From CAWATZ01 sp963784995 (GTDB lineage: Bacteria; Planctomycetota; Planctomycetia; Gemmatales; Gemmataceae): a DNA stretch of 64,000 bases. The stretch covers positions 342,842 through 406,841 of the forward strand of contig CAWATZ010000011.1 in the NCBI GenBank assembly GCA_963784995.1, in the 5' to 3' direction. Under the pieces are notes generated by a model that was given only the letters and a program-made list of their open reading frames with translations, did no database searches and was not told the origin of the DNA. Positions 18,918-27,300 of the stretch are shown in pieces. Each line of letters begins with the position of its first letter. Position 1 is the first letter of the stretch. The position numbers and the translations under genes were made by a program.

Positions 18918-20546
18918 TCAGGAATCGGTTGCTGCCCCTGGCACGTGATTCCAGCCGGACTGCAGGGCCGACCCAAAACAATCTTTCAGCATTTGCAGGC
19001 TATCCGGGTTGATCGTGCAGCCGAAGACGTTGAGCCGGGCCAGGCGCGACAGGAAGGGGGAGCGGACCAGCATCTTGCAGCCTGTTGGGGACAAGCGGCT
19101 GTTCCGCAGGTCCAGGTGAGTCAGCCGGCGCAGGGAGGGTGCGTGGGCCAGAGCGGCGATGCAGCCCTCCAGGGCCGGGTTGTCGCCCAGGCTCAGCTTC
19201 CGCAGGTTGGCCAGGGTTTGGGAATGTGCCAGTGCCTCAACTCCCTTGGGCCCCAGCCGATTGCCCGGCAGTTCCAGGACGGTCAGGCGCGTCAGGTGCG
19301 GGGAGCGCGCCAGGGGGATCACGCCGGCGTCGCCCAGGTTGCTGCCGGTCAGGCCGAGGCGGTGAAGGCCGGCGAGGTTGGCCGCCCCGGCAAGCGCCTC
19401 GGCCCCGCCTGGCCCGATCGTGGCGTCCTCCAGAGCCAGGTCGGTCAGCTGGGTCAGGAAGGGGGACTGAGCCAGGGCCGCAACCCCTTGCGGTGCCATC
19501 GCGTTGGCTTGCAGGTCCAGTTCCGTCAGGCCGGCCAGGGTCGGCGAGGACGCCAGGACCTGGACGCCGGCATCGGTAAGCGCATTGCCTTTCAGGGAGA
19601 GGGCCTTGAGCCGCTCCGGGGACAGAGAGGACGCCAGGGTCAGGACGCCCCCGGCGCCGACCTGGCTCTTCTCGAGCCCAAGGAAAGCCAGGTTCGCGCA
19701 CCGGGCTGGCCACTGGAGCGCCGCGAAGTCGAGTTGGTTGCTTCCCAGGTCGAGATGGCGGAGCCGGGCAAACAGAGGCGAACGGATCAGGGCATTCGCT
19801 CCGGCGTTGCCGAGGGCGTTGTTCCGGAGATTGAGAGAGGTAAGGCGCGGCAGACAAGGGTAGGAACTCAGCAGCGCTGCTGTCTCCGGAGAAACGCAGC
19901 AGCCGTCCAGATCGAGCTGGGTCAGCCGGGCCAGGTCCGGCTGGCGCTGCAGAGTTTCGGCCAGCGCCGGTTTGACGGCGGAGCCATGCAACTTCAGGGA
20001 AGTCAAGCGGCCCAGGTGGGGAGAGGACAGGATCCGGCCGACCGGGGCCCCAGGAACCGAGAGCCCCACTTCCAGGCCGATGAAGCGCTCCAGGCCAAGC
20101 GAACCGGGGAGCGAATCCTCGTTCCAGGTGTCCGGGCGGACTGCCAACCGTTCGACCCAGGCCCAGTAACCCTTCCAGGTCTCGGACTGGGCCGCGAATT
20201 GCTGCAGATACCGATTGTTGCATTCGAGCCGCTCGATCAAACCGCGGTGGTAGACGAGCTGAGGATTCAGTGCCCGCAGCGGTCCTGCCCAACGGGGGAG
20301 GCAGCGGCGGTAAATGGCCTCGGCCTGCTCCTCCAGTTCCAGGCGTTCGGGTGCGAAGCGCGGCAGCCCGGCCGCCCGGCACTGCCAGCGGATGAATTGC
20401 CCGCGCTCCTCGTCGCCGTGGTCGGTCAGGAAGTCGGCGAGGATCAGCCGGGGCGTATCGTCCTCTGGGTCCTCCTTGATCGCCTGGAGGAAGGACAGCA
20501 GTAGGGGATGGTCGGGTGCCAGCGTCGAACTCGTGGCGAAGGTCAT
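18918..20546 (-). CDS. TIGR02996-domain leucine-rich-repeat protein
   Basis: A 542-residue protein whose first 50 residues match the planctomycete repeat-companion domain TIGR02996 (FLQAIKEDPEDDTPRLILADFLTDHGDEERGQFIRWQ). LRRs of about 24-28 residues follow (LTSLNLRNNALGNAGANAL, LTELDLQANAMAPQGVAAL). No signal peptide, so it is probably cytoplasmic. In this lineage such proteins occur in large paralogous families; their role is unknown. The start at 20546 gives the domain at its usual N-terminal position. Confidence 0.88.
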   Translation of the reverse strand: MTFATSSTLAPDHPLLLSFLQAIKEDPEDDTPRLILADFLTDHGDEERGQFIRWQCRAAGLPRFAPERLELEEQAEAIYRRCLPRWAGPLRALNPQLVYHRGLIERLECNNRYLQQFAAQSETWKGYWAWVERLAVRPDTWNEDSLPGSLGLERFIGLEVGLSVPGAPVGRILSSPHLGRLTSLKLHGSAVKPALAETLQRQPDLARLTQLDLDGCCVSPETAALLSSYPCLPRLTSLNLRNNALGNAGANALIRSPLFARLRHLDLGSNQLDFAALQWPARCANLAFLGLEKSQVGAGGVLTLASSLSPERLKALSLKGNALTDAGVQVLASSPTLAGLTELDLQANAMAPQGVAALAQSPFLTQLTDLALEDATIGPGGAEALAGAANLAGLHRLGLTGSNLGDAGVIPLARSPHLTRLTVLELPGNRLGPKGVEALAHSQTLANLRKLSLGDNPALEGCIAALAHAPSLRRLTHLDLRNSRLSPTGCKMLVRSPFLSRLARLNVFGCTINPDSLQMLKDCFGSALQSGWNHVPGAATDS

Positions 20547-20589
20547 CCGTGGAGTCTAGCAGATTGCTCTGGTCCGAGATAGGGACTGC

Positions 20590-20618
20590 TTGCCGTTCGG
20601 AAAGGCGTTGGCTACAAC
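20590..20618 (+). promoter_or_regulatory. Promoter-like TTGCCG-N17-TACAAC ahead of structured element A
   Basis: TTGCCG at 20590-20595 and TACAAC at 20613-20618 are spaced exactly 17 nt, just upstream of the conserved block. The same arrangement, TTGCCG-N17-TACACC, precedes copy B although the intervening bases differ. The match to sigma-70 consensus is only partial. Confidence 0.4.
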
Positions 20619-20623
20619 AGCAC

Positions 20624-20926
20624 CACTTGCACCCAGGGAAGGGGCCTCTGGAGGGCCAGGTCTAGCTCCGGTGCTTTGCACCAGGGCGGCGTTGCGCCGC
20701 CCGAGCGTTTGCTGTCCGCTGCATCCCAGGGAAGGCTGTTTCAGCCCCGCGTCCCGACTTGTCGGTGCCGTCGAATATCCGGGCTGGAACGACCCCGCCA
20801 GGCGTGGTGCCGGATATTCGACGGCACCGACAAGTCGGGCGGGTCCGAGAGCCTTCCGTGTCTCAGGTCTCGTGGTAGAGAAGCCCTTCGGAGCAAAGGA
20901 CTGCCCGGCATCGCCCGGGCAGTCCT
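20624..20926 (+). ncRNA. Candidate structured RNA element A, variable long stem
   Basis: A block of about 255 nt (20624-20879) is nearly identical to copy B at 21924-22178 except for its central stem. In order: hairpins GGTGC-TTT-GCACC, GGGCGGC-GTTGC-GCCGCCC and GGCTG-TTT-CAGCC; a perfect 30-bp stem (20753-20782 with 20810-20839) closing a 27-nt loop (20783-20809); then a right scaffold of about 40 nt. GGAAGGCT (20730-20737) can pair with AGCCTTCC (20850-20857), closing the whole around the stem; this excludes the GGCTG hairpin. A terminator-like hairpin ends it at 20897-20926. The stem sequence is unrelated to that of copy B. No protein reading is shared through the variable part. Transcription is inferred, not shown. 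Confidence 0.5.
20897..20926. terminator. Terminator-like hairpin after element A
   Basis: AGGACTGCCCGG and CCGGGCAGTCCT, 12-bp perfect arms around CATCGC, followed by CTTCTT on the + strand. It could end element A on the + strand or the 21753-20966 operon on the - strand; the T-tract is weak on both. Confidence 0.5.
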
Positions 20927-20965
20927 CTTCTTCCCAGTCCCCCGTCTTGTCCTGAAGTTGGGAGT

Positions 20966-21421
20966 CTATTGACCTGATGGCGTTGCTGGAAGAGGTCGTT
21001 TCAGGATGAGGACGACCGTGCCGTAAACGTCACCTTCCAGATCGAGGAGGGCATGCTCAATGTCCTCCGCCCGGCCGAGTTTGCTCGTCCAGCGGCCGTT
21101 GGTCAGCTGGCGAACAGCGTGCGTCGGGATGCCGTGAGGATCGGCAAACAGAGCCAGTTTTTCAAACCCGGTCTCACGTGCTTCGCTCGCACAGGAGACG
21201 TGGCCCAACGTGGCAAAGGCGGCCTGGAAGGCCTCCAGGGTTTCCATCTGCGGCACACCCGGCGGCCAGAAAGTTCGGCCCTCCTTTCCAATCGGCCACC
21301 ACCAATCATCCGTGACGCCGGCGGCCCAGGCCAGACAGTTGTAGCTCCGATCTGGTGGACTGGTAACCGAGAAGTTCTCCGGGCGCAAGCGTGGGAAGAG
21401 ATGCAGGAGGTGGTCTACCAT
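20966..21421 (-). CDS. DUF7689-like protein
   Basis: 151 residues from the ATG at 21421 (MVDHLLHLFPRLRPENF). That ATG lies inside the last codons of the preceding gene (ATGGTAG overlap), so translation is probably coupled. Conserved-looking blocks are DRSYNCLAWAAG, WWWP, a Cys/Glu-rich middle, GIPTHAVRQL, GRWTSKLG and DIEHALLDLEGDVYG. The isolated Cys in YNCLAWA followed by a downstream His is compatible with a papain-like fold, but that is inference. I associate this pattern with DUF7689, of unknown function. The pair is bracketed by the two structured elements. Confidence 0.7.
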   Translation of the reverse strand: MVDHLLHLFPRLRPENFSVTSPPDRSYNCLAWAAGVTDDWWWPIGKEGRTFWPPGVPQMETLEAFQAAFATLGHVSCASEARETGFEKLALFADPHGIPTHAVRQLTNGRWTSKLGRAEDIEHALLDLEGDVYGTVVLILKRPLPATPSGQ

Positions 21422-21753
21422 GAATAGCCCTTCTGCCGTCCCCAACGCAGCCAGGCTTCCCCCATCTTGCGAATGTTGCCGGCGTCGGCGGGCGGCACCG
21501 GGTTCTCGCCCGTGATTTCAGGCAAGGCCCAGACCCAGAGCTGCGGTTCCCGTTCCAGGTCGCGCAGCAGCAGGGGGACCACCGGCTGGCCCAGGCGAAT
21601 GATTTCCTGAAAAGCCCAGTGATTGGTGATCAGGTTCACGTTGGAGAGGACAAGCGTCTCCGCTTCCCAGATCGCTGCCAGCCGCCGGAACCGCTGCTCA
21701 AGGTTCTCCTCGACAGCGGGCTTCTGGGTGTTTGGAGTTGGGATTGCGGCCAT
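21415..21753 (-). CDS. Hypothetical partner of the DUF7689-like protein
   Basis: 112 residues from the ATG at 21753, preceded by CGGAGATGTCACC. It contains TNHWAFQEIIRLGQPVVPLLLRDLE, WVWALPEITGENPVPPADAG and a C-terminal WLRWGRQKGY. I recall this pattern as a family frequently encoded beside the YNCLAWA protein in cyanobacteria and planctomycetes; no function is known to me. The stop overlaps the next start by 7 nt. The two could act together, for example as an effector and its partner, but nothing in the sequence proves it. Confidence 0.7.
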   Translation of the reverse strand: MAAIPTPNTQKPAVEENLEQRFRRLAAIWEAETLVLSNVNLITNHWAFQEIIRLGQPVVPLLLRDLEREPQLWVWALPEITGENPVPPADAGNIRKMGEAWLRWGRQKGYSW

Positions 21754-21893
21754 GGTGACATCTCCGTTTCCACGAAGGCGATCAACCTTCACCAACTGTA
21801 CCGCCTGATCGGTTGGGCTGCCACGCCAGAGCCGGGGCCTGGGGAAAGCTGCACGAAAACCTGCGGCCAGGCAACAATTCCCAGGATGGAGGC

Positions 21894-21922
21894 TTGCCGG
21901 TTGGCAGCGCCTGAGGTACACC
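21894..21922 (+). promoter_or_regulatory. Promoter-like TTGCCG-N17-TACACC ahead of structured element B
   Basis: TTGCCG at 21894-21899 and TACACC at 21917-21922, spacing 17 nt, directly before the conserved block. The spacer shares no clear similarity with copy A, so the boxes appear conserved independently. Confidence 0.4.
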
Positions 21923-21923
21923 A

Positions 21924-22229
21924 CACTTGCACCCAGGGACGGGCCTCCGGAGGGCCAGGTCTAGCTCCGGTGCTTTGCACCAGGGCGGCGTTGCGCCGCC
22001 CGAGCGTTTGCTGTCCGATGCAACCCAGGGAAGGCTGTTTCAGCCCCGCTGTCGGGTGATCCACCGCGACGTTAACGGTGGCCTGGAACTACCCCGCCAA
22101 TCGTGGTCCCACCGTTAACGTCGCGGTGGATCACCCGGCGGGTCCGAGAGCCTTCCGTGTCTCAGGTCTCGTGGTAGACGTCCTCCGGAGTCTGGGGCTG
22201 CTCGATGAGACTGTCGGGCAGCCCTTTTT
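21924..22229 (+). ncRNA. Candidate structured RNA element B, variable long stem
   Basis: This is the second copy of the 255-nt scaffold (21924-22178), in the same orientation as copy A and about 1.3 kb away. The left scaffold differs from A at only four or five places. The stem is a different perfect 28-bp helix (22054-22081 with 22109-22136, plus a further C-G pair outside). The 27-nt loop (22082-22108) keeps CTGGAAC, ACCCCGCCA and CGTGGT. The right scaffold from GCGGGTCCGAGAGCC to GTGGTAGA is identical to A. GGAAGGCT (22029-22036) can again pair with AGCCTTCC (22149-22156). A hairpin with TTTTT follows at 22195-22229, a better terminator than in A. Confidence 0.5.
22195..22229 (+). terminator. 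Rho-independent-like terminator after element B
   Basis: GGGCTGC (22195-22201) pairs with GCAGCCC (22218-22224), followed by TTTTT. The 16-nt loop is rather long. Confidence 0.5.
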
Positions 22230-22439
22230 CGTTCCCGACCGAACCGAGCCGCGAGAACCACGACGGCAACGAGGAGAATCAGCCCGCCGGCAACACATCC
22301 GGACACCGCCATCTTCCACCGCACCGCGAATCTTGATAAGACAAGGGGCAGGGAACCCGGGACGAGGATGCCGCATCCCGAGAAATCGTGGAGCCGCCTT
22401 CTCCGTCCTGAAGTCACTTGTTGTCACGAAACGGTTGCC

Positions 22440-23117
22440 ATGCCCACGAGACGCTGTCCCTACTGTGACGTTCGCCTCACTCCCGAGGAAGAGGAGGACC
22501 GCTACTGCAATTCCTGCAGGCGGTATCTGCCTTTCGACGACCAGAGCGTGCTGCGTCCGAGCGCCCGCCGGGAGCGGTGGCCCGAGGAAGAGGAACCCGA
22601 AGACCGGGAGCCGGACAGCCGGCCCCGGACGCAGACGCCGGCGATCTGGCTGCGCATCAGCGCCGTGATGGAATTCGTCCTGAGCACGTGCTGTCTGTTC
22701 GGCGGCTGCGTCATCGCTGCCGGCCTGCCAGGGACTTTCGGTCCGGGGAACGACATTCCCGACAAGGAAGTGGCCGTCGTCTTTGGGGTCCTGGCCATTG
22801 GAGGAGGGCTTGCGACCATCGGCATGGGCGTTGTCGTCCTGCTCGGCGCTCGAGCGCTGGCCTCCCGGAGAAGGTACGGGCTGGCCCTGACCGGCGCCAT
22901 CCTCGCTCTGGTCCTGGGGCTCAAGAGCTTGATTTACGCCGGTTTGACCGGCATGGGCGGTCTGGCGGCGATCGAGGAGCGGCAGGACGCCGCGATGATC
23001 GCTGGATCTTGCATCGGCTCCATTCTGGGGCTGGCCGCCTCGGTCGTGGACCTGATCGCGGGAATCTGGGGCCTGGTAGTCCTGAGCAACGAGCGGGTCC
23101 GGAACGCCTTCCGTTGA
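22440..23117 (+). CDS. Zinc-ribbon membrane protein
   Basis: A 225-residue protein starting MPTRRCPYCDVRLTPEEEEDRYC. It has an N-terminal zinc ribbon with two CxxC pairs (CPYC, CNSC), then an acidic/Arg linker. Four hydrophobic segments follow (about residues 80-100, 118-142, 158-180 and 190-215), with a short Arg tail. This architecture is frequent in planctomycetes. The function is unknown; the ribbon may bind nucleic acid or simply be structural. The ATG at 22440 is chosen because the ribbon starts there. Confidence 0.75.
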   Translation: MPTRRCPYCDVRLTPEEEEDRYCNSCRRYLPFDDQSVLRPSARRERWPEEEEPEDREPDSRPRTQTPAIWLRISAVMEFVLSTCCLFGGCVIAAGLPGTFGPGNDIPDKEVAVVFGVLAIGGGLATIGMGVVVLLGARALASRRRYGLALTGAILALVLGLKSLIYAGLTGMGGLAAIEERQDAAMIAGSCIGSILGLAASVVDLIAGIWGLVVLSNERVRNAFR

Positions 23118-23124
23118 GCCCGGT

Positions 23125-24075
23125 TCAGCGCGGCGTCTTGGGGTCGAGCACCTTGCTGTTGGACACGGAATTGCCCCAGCGGTCGAACTGATCGAAGGTC
23201 CAAACGACTCGCTTTGTGGCCGGCTCGATCTCCACCAGCAGGGGCTGGCCCTTGCCGGCGTGGCAGTTGCCGATCAGGTAGTTGCCGTTGGGCAGGACTT
23301 CAAGGGTCGTCACCCAGGCCAGCACGACGTTCGGCAAGTCCTTCTGCTGGATCTGCCAGACGATTTTCTTGTCCGGCGTCACTTCCAGCACCGAGTGCCC
23401 ATTGCCGGTGGTAATCAGGGTGTTGCCGTTGCCGCGCCGCACGGCCGCGAAGGTTTGGTTGCCCCAGGCTTCGGGGCCGTGGCCGCCGCGCGGCTTCTGG
23501 TCGAACAGAGGGACGTCGTACTCCCAGACCACGTTTCCCTTGCCGTCGTACTCGCGCACGGCACCATCCCCTTCGTGGCAAACCAGGTAGTTGCCCGTGG
23601 GCAGCTTGCGGACGAGGCGAGTGTCCCGATGGGGACTGGGGTGCTTCACCTTGAGCTTGATCTCCGCGTGGATCTTGCCTTCGCGGTCAATCTCGATGAT
23701 CCGGCCAACGCCCGATTCGGCGATCATGATCTTGCCGCCATCGAGCAGCTGGAAGGAATGCACTTCGACCGCCTTGCCCTTGTTGCCGTTGCTGGCGCCG
23801 CTGTCATAGGACCAGACGACTTTCTTCGTCCTGGGGTCAATTTCCACGACCTTGCTGGCCCCCTGCTGGACCATGACGTGACCATCGGCGAGGACGTGCA
23901 GGTCGTGAATGCCACCCCAGGGCATCTCCCATTCGACCTGGCCCGTCGCAGCGACGAGCGCCAGCTTGCCGTTGCCCTGGAGCAGCACGCGATGCTGCGC
24001 CGGCGCCAGGGGCGTGGTCGCCAGCAGGACCGCGACCAGCAGGGCGAGACGGGAAACCAGTGTCCGAGGCGTCAT
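23125..24075 (-). CDS. Secreted beta-propeller protein (PQQ-like or arylsulfotransferase-like)
   Basis: A 316-residue protein with a signal peptide (MTPRTLVSRLALLVAVLLATTPLAPA). Propeller blades carry the pattern GxVxWEYD...LPTGNYLV (VEWEMPWGG, KVVWSYDSG, LPTGNYLVCHEGDG, LPNGNYLIGNCHAG). This blade type is shared by arylsulfotransferase-like and PQQ-like propellers; I see no catalytic His/Arg set that would support sulfotransfer. Probably exported, role unknown. Convergent with 22440-23117, only 7 bp apart. Confidence 0.8.
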   Translation of the reverse strand: MTPRTLVSRLALLVAVLLATTPLAPAQHRVLLQGNGKLALVAATGQVEWEMPWGGIHDLHVLADGHVMVQQGASKVVEIDPRTKKVVWSYDSGASNGNKGKAVEVHSFQLLDGGKIMIAESGVGRIIEIDREGKIHAEIKLKVKHPSPHRDTRLVRKLPTGNYLVCHEGDGAVREYDGKGNVVWEYDVPLFDQKPRGGHGPEAWGNQTFAAVRRGNGNTLITTGNGHSVLEVTPDKKIVWQIQQKDLPNVVLAWVTTLEVLPNGNYLIGNCHAGKGQPLLVEIEPATKRVVWTFDQFDRWGNSVSNSKVLDPKTPR

Positions 24076-24157
24076 GTCATGCTCCTGGAACGTGGCGAAA
24101 CGGCGGCCAGTTGATCCGGCAAGGAGTACTCTACTAGATCGCTGCTGCTTTTGCTCA

Positions 24158-24258
24158 GGGAAACGAACTTTGTCTCCATAACAACCATTCCTGCAAATCC
24201 TTGCGTCGATTCGTTTCCGCTACCCCCCTCACACCCCCCGCCAGTGGGAAACGAACTT
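24158..24258. promoter_or_regulatory. Three GGAAACGAA boxes upstream of the WD40 operon
   Basis: GGGAAACGAACTT occurs at 24158-24170 and again at 24246-24258, and the inverted core TTCGTTTCC at 24210-24218. The spacing and mixed orientation suggest binding sites for a regulator of the genes starting at 24375 and perhaps the divergent 24075 gene. Chance repetition is possible. Confidence 0.35.
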
Positions 24259-24374
24259 GCTTTCCCCGGTGGCCGGGGACTTCCATCCAGGCTGAAAGGT
24301 GCAAGCGTTGATTAGAATAGGAGAAGGTCCGCGGGCGCGCAACGTCTGCCCGCACACCCCGGAGGACAATTCCG

Positions 24375-27300
24375 ATGCGTCGCTTCATCCTTGGTTTCTG
24401 CCTGCTGGTCTGGTTGGCCGAACTCGCTCCCCTCCACGCCGAGGAGACTCGGCTCGACCTCTCAGGCGACCCTTTGCCCGCCGGAGCGCTGGCCCGCGTG
24501 GGAAGCAGCCGGCTGCGGCATGGCGACGTCCTCAAGGCCCTGGCGTTCACGCCGGACGGCCGGGGTCTCCTTGCGGGAGCGGCGGACGGCTCGCTGGTGT
24601 TGTGGGACGCGAATACGGGAAGGGCCCGGCTGCGGCTCATCGAGAGTGGGCCGGCGATTGCCGCCGTGGCCGTGTCGCCCGACGGCAAATGGCTGGCTTC
24701 CTCCGATCAGGACGAGCGGGTGCTGCTGTGGGATGCCGGCTCGGGCCAGCGAGTCGACTGCTGGCAGAGCGCTCCGGCGAAGGTCCTTTGCTTCCTTCCC
24801 GGTGGGCGCTTGCTGATGCTGGGTGATCGGGTCCAGTGCCGCGACGTGGGAACGGGGCGCTTGCGTCCCTTCCGCGCGGAAGTGGACCTGGGGGTCCAGC
24901 AGGCGATTCTCTCTCCGGATGGTCGATCGCTGGCCCTGATGAACAGGCTGTATCGCCTCGAAGTCCGCGACCTCACTTCCGGCAAACGAAGGTTCAACGT
25001 CGATGACTTCGGGGACTTCCCTTCCCAGCTGGCTTTCTCCGCGGATGGTCGGCTGCTCCTGTACGTCGATGCCAAGGGCGCCCTGGTAATCCGGGATGCG
25101 GCCACCGGCCGGAACCTGGAAGCGCCCAGGGCCGAGGAGGTCTGTCCGCTTCTGGCGCCGGACCCCGAGGAGCGCGGTTTGATTCTGAACCCCGATTGGA
25201 AGGAAGGTCGGCTGGATGGCCGGCCCCTCTTCCTCTTCCGGCGCAAGGGCCGTCTGGAATGCGCGGTGCTTGCCAACGGCTATTCGGTTGCTTTGTCTCC
25301 CGACGGCCAAACTCTCGCCGTGGCCCAGGAGAACAATCCCATCCGGCTGTGGAACCTCAAGACAGGAAAAGAGTGCTTTCCGGCAACCCAATTCCGGGGA
25401 ACGCCAGCCGCCTCACGACACCAGGTCCAGGCGTCTCCCGATGGTCGCACACTGGCCCTGCTCGATGGGAATGGCGTCCTGACCGTTGGCAATGGAACGA
25501 CAGGCCAGGTCGCCTGGCAGGCGCCCGACAGGGGAGCAATTGGCTGCTTCACCTTCTCCACGGACAGCAAAGAGGTGATTGCTGTCGAACAAGGCAAAGA
25601 GGGACCCAGCAAGGTCACGTTCAGGGACACCGGCTCCGGTCGAATCCTGCGTGAGCAGCCGGCCTTCCCTGAGCCCGTGAAGCTGCTGGCGGCGTCGCCG
25701 GACAGTCGCTGGATCGCGGGCAGCGCCGAGAAGGGCCGGCAGGTCTGTTTCTGGGAAGTATCCAGGCAACGTTGCATTCGCACCCCGGGTCAAACGGCAG
25801 CGGAGGTTCAGGCCGGGCTGTTTGCTCCGGATGGCCGGACGTTTCTCACCGTGGGCGCGGCCGGCCAGTTCCAGAACTGGGACGTGGCCTCCGGCCGCGA
25901 GGTCAAACGCTGGTCGGGTCATGGAGGCCACAGAGTCGTTGCAGCGGCTTTCTCGGCGGACGGCCGGCTGCTGGGCTCGGTCGGGGAGGACGGCCTGCTC
26001 AGTCTGTGGGACCCGACCAGCGGCCAGCGTCTGCGGCGGATCGATTGTGGCAATCAGAAACGGGAGTTCGTGACCCTGTCCGCCGATGGCCGGCTGGCGG
26101 CAGCGATTGGCAGGGACGGGAACCTGACGGCATGGGAGACGGAGACGGGCCAGCCGCGCTTTCGCTTGCCGGGAGGACGGAGCCGGGCGTCGGCAGTGTG
26201 CTTCACGTGCGATGGGCAGCGCCTGGTCACGGCGCACGCGGACGGGACGGCCCTGGTCTGGGACGTGAAGGCGATCCTGGACGCCAGGGCGGCCGCTGTG
26301 GTTCCGCGCCGGGACAGCCAGGGGCAGGACTTGCCTGCCGGAGCGCTGGCGCGGGTGGGATCGCTCGCCTTTCAGCACCGGGAATACGCTCTCGAGGCCG
26401 CCATTGTGGGAGACGGCAAGCGTCTGCTGCTTATTCCGAAGGTGCAGTCCAGAACAGGAATTTACTGCAAGGCCGAAGTATGGGACCTGGCGACAGGGCG
26501 TCGGCGAGTTCAGTTCGCGGCCGACGCCTGGTCGCACTGGGCCTGTTCCCCGGACGGCAAGACCGCTGCGGTCATCCTCGATCGGAACGAAGACCTGCAC
26601 TTCTTTGACTTGACCACAGGCGAATGCCTGGCTCGAATCAAGGCGGGCCCGGAAACGGTTGAGTCTCTGGCGTATTCCCCGGATGGCCGGCTGCTGGCCG
26701 TCGGCGATACGGGGGAGTCGGCGCCTTCGGCCTCCATCCGGCTGTGGGACGTGCGGCAAGAGAAGTTTGTCGCCCGCCTGGAAGGCCACCCAAGCGAGAT
26801 TGCCCAGCTGGCTTTCTCGGCCGACGGTCAGCTGCTGCACGCCTACTGTCCTCGGCTCTGGCTCAAGGGGAGCGACAAACCCAAAGCGCTGGGGACCCGC
26901 CACGTCTGGGACGTTGGCCAGAGGAAGCGACTGCCCCAGTTTCCCGTGCAGTTGCCCAGAGGCGGCCCCAGGATTTTTCTGGTCCTGTCGCCCCAGGGAC
27001 GGCTGGTCGTCCAGCACAACAAAGATGAAGTGGGTGAGGGGTATTGGTCGGGCCATCTGGAGGTTCGCAATCCGCTCACAGATCGGAAACGGTTTGACCT
27101 GGTTGGAGGGCTTGGCAAACTGCAGTTTTCCGGCGACGACAAGGTCCTGACGGTGGTTGGCGCCCTAGATTCAGAGGTTGTGGTGTGGGACACGGTCCAG
27201 GGAGTGAAACGTTCGACCTTGCGCGATCCGACCCTTGTGGGGCCGTATTTCAATCTCCTCGCCCTTTCGGGCGATGGCCGCTGGCTGGCAACGAAGAACG

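Noticed and set aside
20624..22178. Integron attC sites or a CRISPR array
   Set aside because: The elements lack attC core boxes and there is no integrase. There are only two copies, 1.3 kb apart, with palindromic variable parts rather than spacers, and no cas gene.
22115..22312. Small membrane peptide on the - strand (MAVSGCVAGGLILLVAVVVLAARFG...)
   Set aside because: It has one hydrophobic segment, but it runs into the conserved scaffold of element B, has no clear ribosome site, and its second half has no protein-like character.
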